Notes under the pieces: model-generated
What the model was told of the DNA's origin: nothing
Seen by the model: the letters and a program-made list of their open reading frames with translations, nothing else
Database searches by the model: none
Origin: Baekduia soli
Lineage (GTDB): Bacteria; Actinomycetota; Thermoleophilia; Solirubrobacterales; Solirubrobacteraceae
DNA length: 64,000 bases
Assembly (NCBI RefSeq): GCF_007970665.1
Contig: NZ_CP042430.1
Span: 1,612,001-1,676,000 of the forward strand
Reading direction: 5' to 3'
Program-made: the position numbers and the translations under genes
In this document: positions 27,406-36,771 of the stretch, one piece after another
Layout: each line of letters opens with the position of its first letter
Position numbering within the stretch: position 1 is the first letter of the stretch

Positions 27406-28008
27406 GTGCTCGCCCCGCCCGTCCAGCGCCTGGTCACCGAGCTGGGCAAGCTGCCCGGCATCGGCCAGCGCACCGCGCAGCGGCTGGCCTTCCACCTGCT
27501 GCGCGTCGACGGTGAGGAGGCCAACGCGCTGGCCGACGCGATCCGCGAGGTCAAGCTGCGCATCCGCCAGTGCGAGATCTGCTTCAACCTGGCCGACGAG
27601 CCGCGCTGCCGCATCTGCCAGGACGAGCGGCGCGACCCGCGCGTGATCTGCGTCGTGGAGGAGTTCGGTGACGTGCTCCCCGTCGAGCGCACGCACGAGT
27701 TCCGGGGCCGCTACCACGTGCTCGGCGGCGCGCTGTCGCCGATCGACGGCGTCGACCCCGAGGACCTCAAGCTCGCCGAGCTCTACCGGCGCGTCGAGGG
27801 CGGTGAGGTGCGCGAGGTCGTCATCGCCACCAACCCCACGACCACCGGCGAGGCCACCGCGCACCACATCGCGGGCGTCCTGCGCGAGCGGACGCCCGAC
27901 GTGGCCGTGACCCGGCTGGCGTCCGGGCTTCCGGTGGGCGGCGACCTGGAGTACGCCGACGAGGTCACGCTCGGCCGGGCGTTCTCCGGGCGGCGCGAGA
28001 TCGTCTGA
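27406..28008 (+). CDS. recR: recombination protein RecR
   Basis: RecR acts with RecF/RecO in loading RecA at gaps. The 200-residue protein has the helix-hairpin-helix LGKLPGIGQRTAQRLAFHLL, the zinc finger CEICFNLADEPRCRIC, the Toprim domain with VVEEFGD and the late block EVVIATNPTTTGEATA. The GTG start is 7 nt after the ybaB stop. The usual length is about 198-200. Confidence 0.96.
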   Translation: MLAPPVQRLVTELGKLPGIGQRTAQRLAFHLLRVDGEEANALADAIREVKLRIRQCEICFNLADEPRCRICQDERRDPRVICVVEEFGDVLPVERTHEFRGRYHVLGGALSPIDGVDPEDLKLAELYRRVEGGEVREVVIATNPTTTGEATAHHIAGVLRERTPDVAVTRLASGLPVGGDLEYADEVTLGRAFSGRREIV

Positions 28009-28082
28009 GCGTCGCCGCGGCGCCGCCCGCCCGGCGGTTCTCAGATGCTCCGCGGCCCGCTCGAGGCGCGGGGGGCCGTCGA

Positions 28083-28119
28083 TGGCGCGGAGGTGGGGCA
28101 TGACCCCACGTTCGCGACA
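28083..28119. repeat. extragenic palindromic element, copy 1
   Basis: GTGGGG-CATGA-CCCCAC forms a hairpin, flanked by TGGCGCG and TTCGCG, which extend the stem. The same unit recurs at 36624-36660 and 36702-36739. The rest of 28009-28235 shows no gene; the element may act as a transcription or mRNA 3' boundary after recR. Confidence 0.75.
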
Positions 28120-28235
28120 TCCGATGGGCTGATGAGCGCCGACGCGCCACCTGCGGCGCTCGTGGGCACGTGGATGGCCCATGGCCACACCCCGGTGCCG
28201 AGGACCTCCGGCCCCGGGCGGCGCCCCCGCCTCCG

Positions 28236-29786
28236 TCACGCCACCGCGTCGCCGGCCCCGAGCGTCGCCGGCGCCGTGAGGGCCGGCAGGGGCCGCGGCA
28301 CGCCGGGGCGCGCCGGCGGTCGCGGTGGCCGGGCGGGCAGGTGCAGGCGCACGTTGCGCGCGCCCGGCGGCCCGGCGGCGCCGGCGGGCCGGCCGCCCTG
28401 GGGGTCCAGGAACGCGAGGTCGCGGGCGATCCCGGCCAGGTCGCCCTCGTCGCGGGGGCGCCCCGTGTGGTCGACGAGCCAGGTCTCCAGCGCGGTCGCC
28501 CCGCCGCGCGTGTGCACGAGGCGCAGCATGCGCCACTGCTGGGGCCAGTCGACGATCGACGCCGTCGTGATGTGCCAGTGCCCGCCCGCCGCGGTGCGCC
28601 GCGGCGCGATGGCGTTGCGGTGGGTGTGGCCGGCCAGGACGGCCACGACGCGCGGGTCGGCGTCCAGGACGTCGAGGACCGAGTCCGCGCCGGCGGTCTG
28701 GTCCAGCGGCTGGTGCAGCGCGACCATGATGTAGCGGTTGCCCGCCGCGGCCAGCGCGCGCCGCAGGAACGCGAGGGTGGAGGCGACCACCACGCCTCCC
28801 GAGCCGGCGTCGCGGCGCACGACGTCGAGCACCACGATGCGCAGGTCGGCGCCGACGTTCACGGCGTAGTCGAGCCGCTTGCCGGCCCCGCGGCGCAGCC
28901 GTCCCACGACGTCGTCGGCGCCGAGCTGGGTGCGCGCGGGGTCGGGCGCGACGCGCAGCGCGTCGCCGTCCAGACCCGCACGCAGCAGGTCGTCGACCTG
29001 GGACCGGGTGAGCTGCGTGCCGCGCAGCTGCTGCAGCAGCGCGGGCGCCGGCGTCACGAGCAGCCGGTCGCCGGTGGCGGCCGCGCGCGTGGCCTCGGTC
29101 GGGGCCAGCTCGCCCGCGACCAGGATGTCGTGGTTGCCCAGGACCGCGTGCCACGGGGCGCGGAGCCCGGGGCTGCGCACGGGGGCCACCGCGCGGTCCA
29201 GCAGGCCGGGGTGGCGCGGGGCGTCGACGTCGGGCCGGTAGTAGAGCGGGTCGGCGATCGTCTCGGCCTGCACGCCCTGGTAGCCGCGGCGGCCCGAGTC
29301 CGGGACGACCGTCCCGCCGCCCAGCAGCGTCACGGCCCACTCCAGCTCGTTGCGCTGGGCCGAGTCGGCGAGGTCGCCCGTCACGAGCACGACGTCGGGG
29401 CGCGCGGCGTTGACGGAGGCGACCGTGGCGGCCACGACCTGCGCGGTCAGCGTCTCGTGCCAGCGGAACGCCGAGCCCAGGCGCGGGCCCAGGCGGTCCA
29501 GGAAGGCCACGCGGCCGGGCGACTGCGCGTCGCGGACATGCAGGTCGGAGACCTGGGCGACCGTGGCCACCGCGCCGGAGGCCGCCGCACGCGGCGCCAG
29601 GTCGGTGCGGTCGGCCAGCGCGACGCCCGGCCCGCGGCTGAGCAGCCCGTCGCCATCGGGGTCCACGAGCGTGCGCGCCAGCGTCGAGCCGGGAGGGCCG
29701 GCCGTGCCGCCGCAGCCCAGCAGCGCGGCGGCCCCGGCCACGCCGGCGGCGCCGAGCAGCTCGCGGCGGGTGCGCCCGCGGCTCAT
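28236..29786 (-). CDS. exported metallophosphoesterase (TIGR03767-like)
   Basis: The 516-residue protein begins SRGRTRRELLGAAG with a hydrophobic core ending LLGCGG, which combines a Tat-like twin-Arg context with a lipobox Cys. Calcineurin-type metal motifs follow in order: QVSDLHV, VTGDLAD, LGNHD, ALHQP and AGHTHRN. The spacing between motifs and the inserted regions fit the long actinobacterial TIGR03767 class, whose substrate is unknown. A Pro-rich C-terminal tail ends the protein. It lies 22 nt downstream of the ABC permease gene on the same strand. Confidence 0.88.
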   Translation of the reverse strand: MSRGRTRRELLGAAGVAGAAALLGCGGTAGPPGSTLARTLVDPDGDGLLSRGPGVALADRTDLAPRAAASGAVATVAQVSDLHVRDAQSPGRVAFLDRLGPRLGSAFRWHETLTAQVVAATVASVNAARPDVVLVTGDLADSAQRNELEWAVTLLGGGTVVPDSGRRGYQGVQAETIADPLYYRPDVDAPRHPGLLDRAVAPVRSPGLRAPWHAVLGNHDILVAGELAPTEATRAAATGDRLLVTPAPALLQQLRGTQLTRSQVDDLLRAGLDGDALRVAPDPARTQLGADDVVGRLRRGAGKRLDYAVNVGADLRIVVLDVVRRDAGSGGVVVASTLAFLRRALAAAGNRYIMVALHQPLDQTAGADSVLDVLDADPRVVAVLAGHTHRNAIAPRRTAAGGHWHITTASIVDWPQQWRMLRLVHTRGGATALETWLVDHTGRPRDEGDLAGIARDLAFLDPQGGRPAGAAGPPGARNVRLHLPARPPRPPARPGVPRPLPALTAPATLGAGDAVA

Positions 29787-29808
29787 GACGCTGCCCGGCC
29801 GTGCGCGG

Positions 29809-32094
29809 TCATGACTCCTCCCTCAGGCCCGCCAGCACCGGCTCGCGGACCAGGCGGCGCCCGGTCACCCACGCCGCGACCCAGGCCAGCACGGACAGCG
29901 CGCCGGCCAGGAGCGCGATCTGCGCGACGCTGGCGCCGAGCGGGAGGTCGGCGTAGCCCGCGGCCAGGCGGGCGACCAGCGGCGAGAGCACGAGGGCCTC
30001 CAGGGCCACCGCGACGGCGATCGCGGGCAGGACGACCACCGCGGCGGCGCCGCCCAGCAGCCGGCGCAGCGCGCGGGCGTCGGCGCCGGCGGAGCGCAGC
30101 GTCGCCACCGCGCCGCGGCGCTCGCGCGCCGTGAGGGCCAGCGCGCCGACCAGCGCGTGCAGGCACACGAGCGCCACGGCGCCCGCGACGACGCGCAGCA
30201 GCCCGGCCAGGACCCCGAGGAAGGCTCCGTTGTCGCCCGTCGCGCCGCGGACCGCGTCGGCCCGGGCGCCGAGCGCGCGCAGGCCCTGCGCGATCCGCGC
30301 GCGATCGGCGCCCGGGCGCAGCGCAAGGACCATCGGGCCGTCGAGCGCGGCCCCCGCGGCCACGAGCCGGTCGGGGCGCACGAACGCCACGCGGCCCTCG
30401 TCCTGCAGCGTGCGCACCACCCCCACGACGCGGAAGCGCGCCTCGCGCGGAGACCGGGGCTGGATGACCAGCGTGGCGCCGGGGCGCAGGCCCAGGGCGT
30501 CGGCGAGGCCGACGCCGACCTCGGCCTCCCCGGCGCTGCGCACGCGGCGCCCCGACGCCAGCGGCGGCGCCTCGAAGCGCGTGTGGTCGCCGGCGTAGGC
30601 GATGACCTTCAGCGGGGAGCCCAGCGACGTCGCGCTGACCGCGTCGATCGAGTAGCGCAGCGCGGCGGCCGCCACGCCGGGGATCGCCTCCACGGCGCCG
30701 GTGTCCTGCGGCGGCAGCCGCGTCGTGAGCTGGTAGCGCTTGCCCAGCGTCGCGGGGTCGTCGCGCAGCCGGGTCAGCAGCGTGGCCAGCGCCAGGAGCA
30801 GGAGCACGACGCCCGCGGCGGTGCCCAGGACCGCGACGACCGAGGCGAAGCGCAGGCGCCGGGCGGCGACCAGGCGCGCGCCGAGCGCGGCCAGGCCGCC
30901 GCGGGTGCGACCCGCCCGCGGGCGGCCGCCCGCGACGTCGCCGCCGCGCAGCAGCTCGGCCGGGCGCCGGCGCGCCGCGCGCCACGCGGGCAGCGCCGAG
31001 GCGACCGTGACGAGCCCGACCGCCGCGACCCACAGGCCGGCCAGCAGCAGAGCGACCGTCCCGGCGCCGGGCGCCAGCTCGTTGAGCGAGGCCAGCACGC
31101 GCCGCGTCGGCCCAGCGCCCGCCAGCGCTCCGGCGACCAGCCCGATCGCGGCGGCCGGCGCGGCGACGAGCGCGCCGCGGGCCGCGTGCACCCCGACGAC
31201 GGCGCCGGGTGCCGCCCCGATCGCGCGCTGCAGGCCGATGCGGTCCAGCGCCCGCCGGACCTCGGACTGGGCGCCGGCAACCAGCAGGACCCCGGCCAGG
31301 CCTGCGGCCACCACGCCGAACGCGACGAGCAGCGCGACGACGATCCCGGCCGCCTGGCCGATGAGCGCCTCGACGCCGCCGCGGGTCAGGAAGCGCAGCC
31401 CGCGCAGGCCATAGGACGACTGCCGCGCGGCGGAGACGAGCACGTCGGCGCGCGACGGGTCCCGGGCCCACAGCAGCGCGGTGTTGACCGGGAACCGCTC
31501 GCCCGGCCGTGCGCCGAAGCGCGCGAGCAGCGCCTGCTCGGAGACCGTCACCCTGGCCGTCTTGGCCAGCGGCCAGGCCACGTTGTCGGGGGCGACCGAC
31601 GCGCCGACGATCCGCATGGGACCCAGGCGCCCGACGTGCAGGTCGTCGCCGACCCTCAGCCCCCAGTCGGTCATGAGCCCGCGCTCGACGACGACCTCGG
31701 GGGGCCCGGCACGGTCGGCGATGTCGCGGCCGTCGACGATCGCGTAGCCGCGCCGGCCGCCGGCGACGACCTGCAGCACACCCTGGCGCGTATCGTGGCC
31801 GGGCGCCTCGAGCCGCAGGCCCGTGCGCTCGAAGCGGTAGGACGCGGCCTCCAGGTTGGGCAGCGAGCGCACGACCCGGTCGACGTCCGCCGGGTCGCGG
31901 TCGCCGAACCGGGCCTCGATCGTCGGCAGGCCGGCCCGGTCGGCGGCGCGCCCGAAGCCCGTCGACAGCGCGTAGGCGACGGTCAGCGCGACGCCGAGCA
32001 CGAGCCCGGCCGCCGCGATGCCGGTCGCGGTGAGCGCAGTGCGCCCGGGCCGCGCCCGCAGGGACGCCCAGGCGGTGCGCAGCGCGAAGCTCAT
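29809..32094 (-). CDS. ABC exporter permease with two FtsX-like modules
   Basis: The ATG at 32094 lies in an ATGA overlap with the ATPase stop. The 761-residue protein has the long DevC/FtsX layout: a first helix (about 18-42), a large outer domain (about 45-245), three helices, a second single helix (about 415-440), another outer domain and three final helices. Such duplicated permeases work with a LolD-like ATPase to move lipids or lipoproteins, or to act as mechanotransmission pumps. Substrate is unknown. Confidence 0.88.
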   Translation of the reverse strand: MSFALRTAWASLRARPGRTALTATGIAAAGLVLGVALTVAYALSTGFGRAADRAGLPTIEARFGDRDPADVDRVVRSLPNLEAASYRFERTGLRLEAPGHDTRQGVLQVVAGGRRGYAIVDGRDIADRAGPPEVVVERGLMTDWGLRVGDDLHVGRLGPMRIVGASVAPDNVAWPLAKTARVTVSEQALLARFGARPGERFPVNTALLWARDPSRADVLVSAARQSSYGLRGLRFLTRGGVEALIGQAAGIVVALLVAFGVVAAGLAGVLLVAGAQSEVRRALDRIGLQRAIGAAPGAVVGVHAARGALVAAPAAAIGLVAGALAGAGPTRRVLASLNELAPGAGTVALLLAGLWVAAVGLVTVASALPAWRAARRRPAELLRGGDVAGGRPRAGRTRGGLAALGARLVAARRLRFASVVAVLGTAAGVVLLLLALATLLTRLRDDPATLGKRYQLTTRLPPQDTGAVEAIPGVAAAALRYSIDAVSATSLGSPLKVIAYAGDHTRFEAPPLASGRRVRSAGEAEVGVGLADALGLRPGATLVIQPRSPREARFRVVGVVRTLQDEGRVAFVRPDRLVAAGAALDGPMVLALRPGADRARIAQGLRALGARADAVRGATGDNGAFLGVLAGLLRVVAGAVALVCLHALVGALALTARERRGAVATLRSAGADARALRRLLGGAAAVVVLPAIAVAVALEALVLSPLVARLAAGYADLPLGASVAQIALLAGALSVLAWVAAWVTGRRLVREPVLAGLREES

Positions 32095-32831
32095 CCCGCC
32101 GCGTGGACGGCGACGTCGCCGTCGCTGCTGGTCACGGGCACCAGGCGCCCCTCCTCGAGGCGCAGCACGCGGTCGGCGCGCGCGGTGGCCTCGGCCTGGT
32201 GGGTGACCATCACGACGGCGCGGCGGTGGTCGGCCGCGCCGCGCAGCAGGTCGAGGACGGTGTCGCCCGCCTCGGCGTCCAGGTTGCCGATCGGCTCGTC
32301 GGCCAGGACGAGCGCCGGATCGGCCACGAGCGCGCGCGCCAGCGCGAAGCGCTGCTGCTCGCCGCCGCTGAGCTGGTGCGGGCGCAGCCCCGCGACGTCG
32401 CGCAGCCCGAGCCGGTCGATGAGCTCGCGCCCGCGCCCGGCCGACGCGCGGTCGGCGCCCGGCAGCGTCGTGGGCAGCAGGACGTTGGCCTCGCCGTCGA
32501 GCTCGGGCAGCAGGTGGAAGAACTGGAAGACGAAGCCGATCTCCGTACGCCGCAGCGCGCTCAGCTCGCGCTCGCCGGGTGCGCGGGGGCCGGCCACGGG
32601 GCGCCCGGCGACCTCGACGCTGCCCGCGTCGGCGCGATCCAGCCCGCCCAGGAGCTGCAGCAGCGTGGACTTGCCGCTGCCCGAGCGCCCGACGATCGCG
32701 ACGAGCTCGCCGGGGTGCACGTCGAGGTCGACGCCGTCGAGGATGCGCCGCTCGCCCCGTCCCACGCCGTGGACCTTGACCAGGCCGCGGGCGCGCAGGA
32801 CGACGTCGGAGGTGAGGTGGTCGTCGACCAT
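32091..32831 (-). CDS. ABC transporter ATP-binding protein (LolD/MacB class)
   Basis: The 246-residue ATPase has Walker A GRSGSGKST, Q-loop FVFQFFHLLPELDG, signature LSGGEQQRFALARA, Walker B LVLADEPIGNLDA and switch His in VTHQAE. Its stop overlaps the permease start by 4 nt, fixing the pair. The chosen ATG at 32831 gives the normal family length; an upstream extension to 32870 is possible but unlike the family. Confidence 0.93.
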   Translation of the reverse strand: MVDDHLTSDVVLRARGLVKVHGVGRGERRILDGVDLDVHPGELVAIVGRSGSGKSTLLQLLGGLDRADAGSVEVAGRPVAGPRAPGERELSALRRTEIGFVFQFFHLLPELDGEANVLLPTTLPGADRASAGRGRELIDRLGLRDVAGLRPHQLSGGEQQRFALARALVADPALVLADEPIGNLDAEAGDTVLDLLRGAADHRRAVVMVTHQAEATARADRVLRLEEGRLVPVTSSDGDVAVHAAG

Positions 32832-32891
32832 GCCCGGGCCACCAGTGTGACGCGGCGCACCGCCCGGCACGCCGGTGCGGCGCGGCGGCGC

Positions 32892-34118
32892 TCACGCCGC
32901 GCCATAGCGGGCGCGCAGCGCGGCGACGCGGGCGAGGGCGTCGCGCAGCCGCGCGGGCGGGATCTGCCCCGTGCGCAGCGCCTGCGTGACCGCGCGCCAC
33001 GCGGCGTCCTGGTCGGCGGCGTCGCCGGGGATCCACAGCAGGTCACAGCCGGCCTTCAGCGCCTCGACTGCGGTCGCCGCGACGGAGTCGCCTGTGGCCA
33101 GCGAGGCGGCCGCGAGGTCGCCCGAGACGACCACGCCGCCGAAGCGCAGGGGCCCGCGCAGGAGGTCGACGACGCCGGGCAGCAGCGTCGCCGGGGTGAC
33201 GCCGTCGAAGGCCACGTAGGTCGCCGAGCTGAGCTGGAGCGCGGGGGCGTGCAGGGCGAGCTGGAGGAACGGCTGCAGGTCGCGGCGCTGCAGGTCGCCC
33301 TCGGACTCGCCGACGGTCGCCTGCCCGTCGGCCGGGTCGCCCGAGGCCGCGCCCTCCCCGGGGAAGTGGCCGGGCGCCGCGGCGATCCCGGCGGCCTTGA
33401 ACCCGGCCAGCGAGGACGAGACCATGGGCGTGACGACCGTGGGGTCGTCGGAGAACGCGCGGCCCTCCCATGGGCCGCCCGCGGTGGCGATGTCGGCCAC
33501 GGGGCCGAGCACGAGCCCGACGCCCAGCGCGTGCAGCACGCGCCCGGTCGCGGCGGCGATGCGGCGCGCGGCCGCCACGCCGGACTGGGCGGCCGCCGCC
33601 GGGGTGCCCACGGGCACCGCGTCGACCGCGCCGCCGGGCTGGACGGCGGCCACGAGCGGGGCGGTGTGGCCGGCGCGCACGGCCCAGCGCCGCAGCTGCC
33701 CGATGAGCGCGGCGACCTGCTGGGGCGTCCCGCCGTTGCCGTGCTGCAGGACGACGCCGCCCCAGTCGTGGGCGGTGATGCGCGCGCGCACGGCGGCCGT
33801 CGGCGTGTCGCCCGCGAAGCCGATGAGGAAGAGCCTGGCCGCCTGTTCGGCCTCGGCGGCGCTCAGGGGCCGGCCGGGCGCCGCGGGCGCCGGGGCCCTG
33901 GCGCGGGTGGTGGTCGTCGTCGCGGGCGCGGGCGCGGCCGGGGCCGTGACGGTCACCGGCGCGGCGGTGCTGGGCCGCGCGGTGACGACGGCCCGCGGCG
34001 ACGGCGCGACGGGCTGCGGGCCGTGGGCGTCGCCGCCGCCCGACAGCGTGAACGCCACCGCGATGACGATCGCCGCGCCGAGGCACCCGGTCAGGCCGAG
34101 CAGGATCCACCGCCTCAT
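32892..34118 (-). CDS. GH3-like (NagZ-type) exported protein with altered active site
   Basis: The 408-residue protein has one N-terminal membrane segment (about 4-25), a Thr/Pro/Ala linker, and a glycoside hydrolase family 3 TIM barrel (about 85-405) with FLIGFAGDTP, VLGPVADIAT, AFSDDPTVV and CDLLWIPGD. In NagZ-type enzymes the nucleophile is the first Asp of SD(S/D)L, but here that block reads VVSGDLAA. The KHFPGHG loop reads PGHFPGEG. The key Asp is thus Gly and the usual Lys is absent, so catalysis may be lost or changed. It is divergent from lysC, with 35 bp between starts. Confidence 0.82.
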   Translation of the reverse strand: MRRWILLGLTGCLGAAIVIAVAFTLSGGGDAHGPQPVAPSPRAVVTARPSTAAPVTVTAPAAPAPATTTTTRARAPAPAAPGRPLSAAEAEQAARLFLIGFAGDTPTAAVRARITAHDWGGVVLQHGNGGTPQQVAALIGQLRRWAVRAGHTAPLVAAVQPGGAVDAVPVGTPAAAAQSGVAAARRIAAATGRVLHALGVGLVLGPVADIATAGGPWEGRAFSDDPTVVTPMVSSSLAGFKAAGIAAAPGHFPGEGAASGDPADGQATVGESEGDLQRRDLQPFLQLALHAPALQLSSATYVAFDGVTPATLLPGVVDLLRGPLRFGGVVVSGDLAAASLATGDSVAATAVEALKAGCDLLWIPGDAADQDAAWRAVTQALRTGQIPPARLRDALARVAALRARYGAA

Positions 34119-34138
34119 GCCGGTGCGCCCACAGCGAC

Positions 34139-34144
34139 TAGCAT
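34139..34144 (+). promoter_or_regulatory. -10 element TAGCAT for leaderless lysC
   Basis: TAGCAT ends 9 nt before the lysC ATG, with no ribosome site between. The whole divergent intergenic region with the GH3-like gene is 35 bp. Confidence 0.55.
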
Positions 34145-34153
34145 GGCCCGTCG

Positions 34154-35428
34154 ATGTCGGGCACCATCGTCATGAAGTTCGGGGGCACCTCGGTCGCGGA
34201 CGCAGCACGCCTGAAGCGCGCGGCCGGGCGCATCGTGGCCAAGCGCGAGCAGGGCTTTCGCGTCGTGGCGGTCCTCAGCGCCCGCGGCAAGGAGACCGAC
34301 CGGCTCATCGCCGACGCGCTGGAGGTCTCGCCGGTGCCCGACCCGCGCGAGATGGACATGCTGCTGTCCACGGGCGAGCGGGTGTCGTGTGCGTTGTGTG
34401 CGATGGCGATCAACGACCTGGGGCATCGGGCGATCTCGCTGACGGGATCGCAGGCGGGCATCGTGACGGATACGAGCCATACCAAGGCCCGCATCCTCGA
34501 GGTCCGCGCCGACCGCATCCGCTCCGCGCTGGACGAGGACAGCATCGTGCTCGTCGCGGGCTTCCAGGGCGTCAGCACCGCCAAGGACGTCACGACGCTG
34601 GGCCGCGGCGGGTCGGACACGACCGCCGTCGCGCTGGCCGCGGCGATCGGCGCCGATGAGTGCGAGATCTACACCGACGTTCCCGGCGTCTTCTCGGCCG
34701 ATCCGCGGATCGTCCCCGACGCGCGCAAGCTCGACGTCGTCTCGTTCGACGAGATGCTCGAGATGGCCGCGTCCGGCGCCGGCGTGCTGCAGCTGCGCAG
34801 CGTCGAGTACGCGCGCACCCATGGGGTGCGCATCCACTGCCGCTCGAGCTTCGACGACTCGGAGGGCACCCGCGTGGCGTCCGAGGACGCCAGGAGAGAC
34901 CAGGACATGGAGAACCCCCTCATCACCGCCGTCACCCACTCGCGCGGCGAGGCCCGGGTGACGCTGATCGGCCTCCCCGACAGCCCGGGCATCGCGGGGC
35001 GCGTGACGACCGCGCTGGCGGCGTCCAACGTCAACATCGACATGATCATCCAGAACGAGCCGCGGTCGGCCGGTGCGCTGGCCGAGCTGTCGTTCACGGT
35101 GCCCCAGGACGACGTCGCCGCCGCGCAGGCCGCGCTGGCGCCGATCGCCAGCGAGCTGGGCATCGAGGTCGACACCGACGACGCCATGGGCAAGGTCTCC
35201 ATCGTCGGGGCCGGGATGAAGTCGCACCCGGGCGTCGCGGCCAAGGTCTTCACCGTGCTCGGCGAGCACGAGATCAACATCGAGATGATCTCGACGTCGC
35301 CGATCCGCATCTCGTGCGTCGTGCCCGGCGACAAGGTCGCCGATGCCGTCAAGGCGCTGCACAGCGCGTTCGAGCTCCAGGGGGCGGACACGATCCGCCC
35401 GGAGCAGCCGTTCGGGGAGTTCTCATGA
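34154..35428 (+). CDS. lysC: aspartate kinase
   Basis: This enzyme makes aspartyl phosphate, the first step to lysine, threonine and methionine. The 424-residue protein has VMKFGGTSV at its start, TGSQAGI, the kinase block [18 protein letters not shown] and [15 protein letters not shown]. Two ACT domains follow (about 260-420). An in-frame ATG at 34907 (residue 252) has AGGAGA upstream, matching the separate regulatory beta subunit known in actinobacterial aspartokinases. The next gene, asd, overlaps by 4 nt. Confidence 0.96.
   Translation: MSGTIVMKFGGTSVADAARLKRAAGRIVAKREQGFRVVAVLSARGKETDRLIADALEVSPVPDPREMDMLLSTGERVSCALCAMAINDLGHRAISLTGSQAGIVTDTSHTKARILEVRADRIRSALDEDSIVLVAGFQGVSTAKDVTTLGRGGSDTTAVALAAAIGADECEIYTDVPGVFSADPRIVPDARKLDVVSFDEMLEMAASGAGVLQLRSVEYARTHGVRIHCRSSFDDSEGTRVASEDARRDQDMENPLITAVTHSRGEARVTLIGLPDSPGIAGRVTTALAASNVNIDMIIQNEPRSAGALAELSFTVPQDDVAAAQAALAPIASELGIEVDTDDAMGKVSIVGAGMKSHPGVAAKVFTVLGEHEINIEMISTSPIRISCVVPGDKVADAVKALHSAFELQGADTIRPEQPFGEFS
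34907..35428 (+). CDS. probable internal start: aspartokinase beta (ACT) subunit
   Basis: Within lysC an ATG is preceded by AGGAGA about 9 nt upstream, in the linker between kinase and ACT domains. It would yield a 173-residue protein starting [20 protein letters not shown] and holding both ACT domains. Alpha2-beta2 aspartokinases made from such in-frame starts are established in Bacillus and Corynebacterium. Here this is inferred from the sequence only. Confidence 0.45.
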   Translation: MENPLITAVTHSRGEARVTLIGLPDSPGIAGRVTTALAASNVNIDMIIQNEPRSAGALAELSFTVPQDDVAAAQAALAPIASELGIEVDTDDAMGKVSIVGAGMKSHPGVAAKVFTVLGEHEINIEMISTSPIRISCVVPGDKVADAVKALHSAFELQGADTIRPEQPFGEFS

Positions 35429-36474
35429 GCCGTTACCGCGTCGCCGTCGTCGGGGCCACGGGCGCCGTCGGCACCGAGATGCGCCGCCTGCTGCGCGACC
35501 GGGGGTATCCGGCCTCGGAGATCGTGCCCTTCGCGTCGCAGCGCTCGGCGGGCCGCGAGCTCGAGGACGGGCTCGTCGTGCGCGGGCTGGCCGACGACGA
35601 CTCCATCGGCGGCTTCGACGTCGCGATCTTCTCGGCCGGCGGGTCGATCTCGCGCGAGTGGGCGCCGCGCTTCGCCGCGCGCGGCGCGATCGTCGTCGAC
35701 AACTCCAGTGCGTTCCGCATGGACCCCGAGGTGCCGCTCGTCGTCTCCGAGGTCAACCCCGAGGCGCTGGACCACATCGGCAAGGGCATCGTCGCCAACC
35801 CGAACTGCACGACGATGGCGATCATGCCGCCGCTGCACGCGCTCCACGTGGAGTTCGGCCTGCGCGCGATGGTGGCCACGAGCTTCCAGGCCGCCGGGGG
35901 CGCCGGGCAGAAGGGCATGGACGAGCTCATGGAGCAGGTCCCCGGCCTGCTCGCCGACCCGCTGGCCCTGCAGAGGCGTGGCGCCGAGGCGGCCGCGACG
36001 GTGACCGACACGCCGGTGTTCGGCAAGCCCCTGGCCTTCAACGTCGTGCCGCTGCTGGGGACCGACACGGGCAACGGCTACACCGACGAGGAGATGAAGC
36101 TCCAGAACGAGTCGCGCAAGATCCTCGGCATCGAGGACCTCGCCGTCTCGCCGACGTGCGTGCGCGTGCCGGTCATGGTCGGCCACTCGATCGAGGTCCG
36201 CGCGCAGTTCGAGCGCGAGCCGACGGTCGCACGGGCGCTGGAGGTCATGGGCGCCCACGAGGGCGTCGAGCTCGACGACGTGCCCACGCCGCTGGAGTGG
36301 GCGGGCCGCGACCCGGTGGCCGTCGGCCGCGTGCGCCTGGACCTCGGCGACCCGTTCGCGCTGAACCTGTTCGTCGTGGGCGACAACCTGCTCAAGGGCG
36401 CGGCCCTCAACACGGTCCAGATCGCCGAGCTGCTGCACGAGCGCGGCCTGCTGGGCGCCCGCGCAGCCGCCTGA
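35425..36474 (+). CDS. asd: aspartate-semialdehyde dehydrogenase
   Basis: The enzyme reduces aspartyl phosphate to the semialdehyde. The 349-residue protein has the NADP motif VVGATGAVG, the catalytic NPNCTT (Cys128), [16 protein letters not shown] and the late [13 protein letters not shown] with the acid-base His. Its ATG lies in an ATGA overlap with lysC, so kinase and dehydrogenase are translationally coupled. Confidence 0.96.
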   Translation: MSRYRVAVVGATGAVGTEMRRLLRDRGYPASEIVPFASQRSAGRELEDGLVVRGLADDDSIGGFDVAIFSAGGSISREWAPRFAARGAIVVDNSSAFRMDPEVPLVVSEVNPEALDHIGKGIVANPNCTTMAIMPPLHALHVEFGLRAMVATSFQAAGGAGQKGMDELMEQVPGLLADPLALQRRGAEAAATVTDTPVFGKPLAFNVVPLLGTDTGNGYTDEEMKLQNESRKILGIEDLAVSPTCVRVPVMVGHSIEVRAQFEREPTVARALEVMGAHEGVELDDVPTPLEWAGRDPVAVGRVRLDLGDPFALNLFVVGDNLLKGAALNTVQIAELLHERGLLGARAAA

Positions 36475-36555
36475 GGGCGGGCGCGGGGGCGGGCGCCATC
36501 GCCAGTGGCGTTCCGCGCGGCCTGCGGTGGCGGTGCGGGACGTCGGCGACGGGGT

Positions 36556-36689
36556 GCGCGGCGGTGCCGGCGCGCGGGGTCGTTCGCCGGCGCCGGGGGT
36601 CTTGTGTCTCGATGACCGGCGGGTGGCGCGAAGGTGGGGCATCACCCCACGTTCGCGCCATGCGGCGCGGCGGTGCCGGCGCGCGCGGT
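36556..36689. repeat. tandem copies of a GC-rich unit between asd and the sdh operon
   Basis: GCGCGGCGGTGCCGGCGCGC followed by GGGGT or GCGGT occurs at 36556-36580 and again at 36665-36689, 109 bp apart. It alternates with the palindromic elements listed next. The 297-bp gap from asd to the small ORF holds only these repeats. Confidence 0.7.
36624..36660. repeat. extragenic palindromic element, copy 2
   Basis: TGGCGCGAAG, then GTGGGG-CATCA-CCCCAC, then GTTCGCGCCA: a two-part stem with an internal loop, the most symmetrical of the three copies. It lies between the converging asd and sdh operons. Confidence 0.78.
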
Positions 36690-36701
36690 ACGCCCGTCGG
36701 G

Positions 36702-36739
36702 TGGCGCAGACGCGGGGCATGACCCCACGTTCGCGCCAT
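36702..36739. repeat. extragenic palindromic element, copy 3
   Basis: TGGCGCAGACGCGGGG-CATGA-CCCCACGTTCGCGCCA (shown in two arms) repeats the unit 78 bp after copy 2 with small changes in the left arm that are not fully compensated. Confidence 0.75.
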
Positions 36740-36771
36740 CGGGCCCTCGCGGACGAGCCGCGAGCCGGGCC

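Noticed and set aside
36407-36739. Minus-strand frame with MARTWGHAP-like repeats as a small gene
   Set aside because: The repeated peptide is the translation of the palindromic element; the DNA symmetry, not a protein, is conserved.
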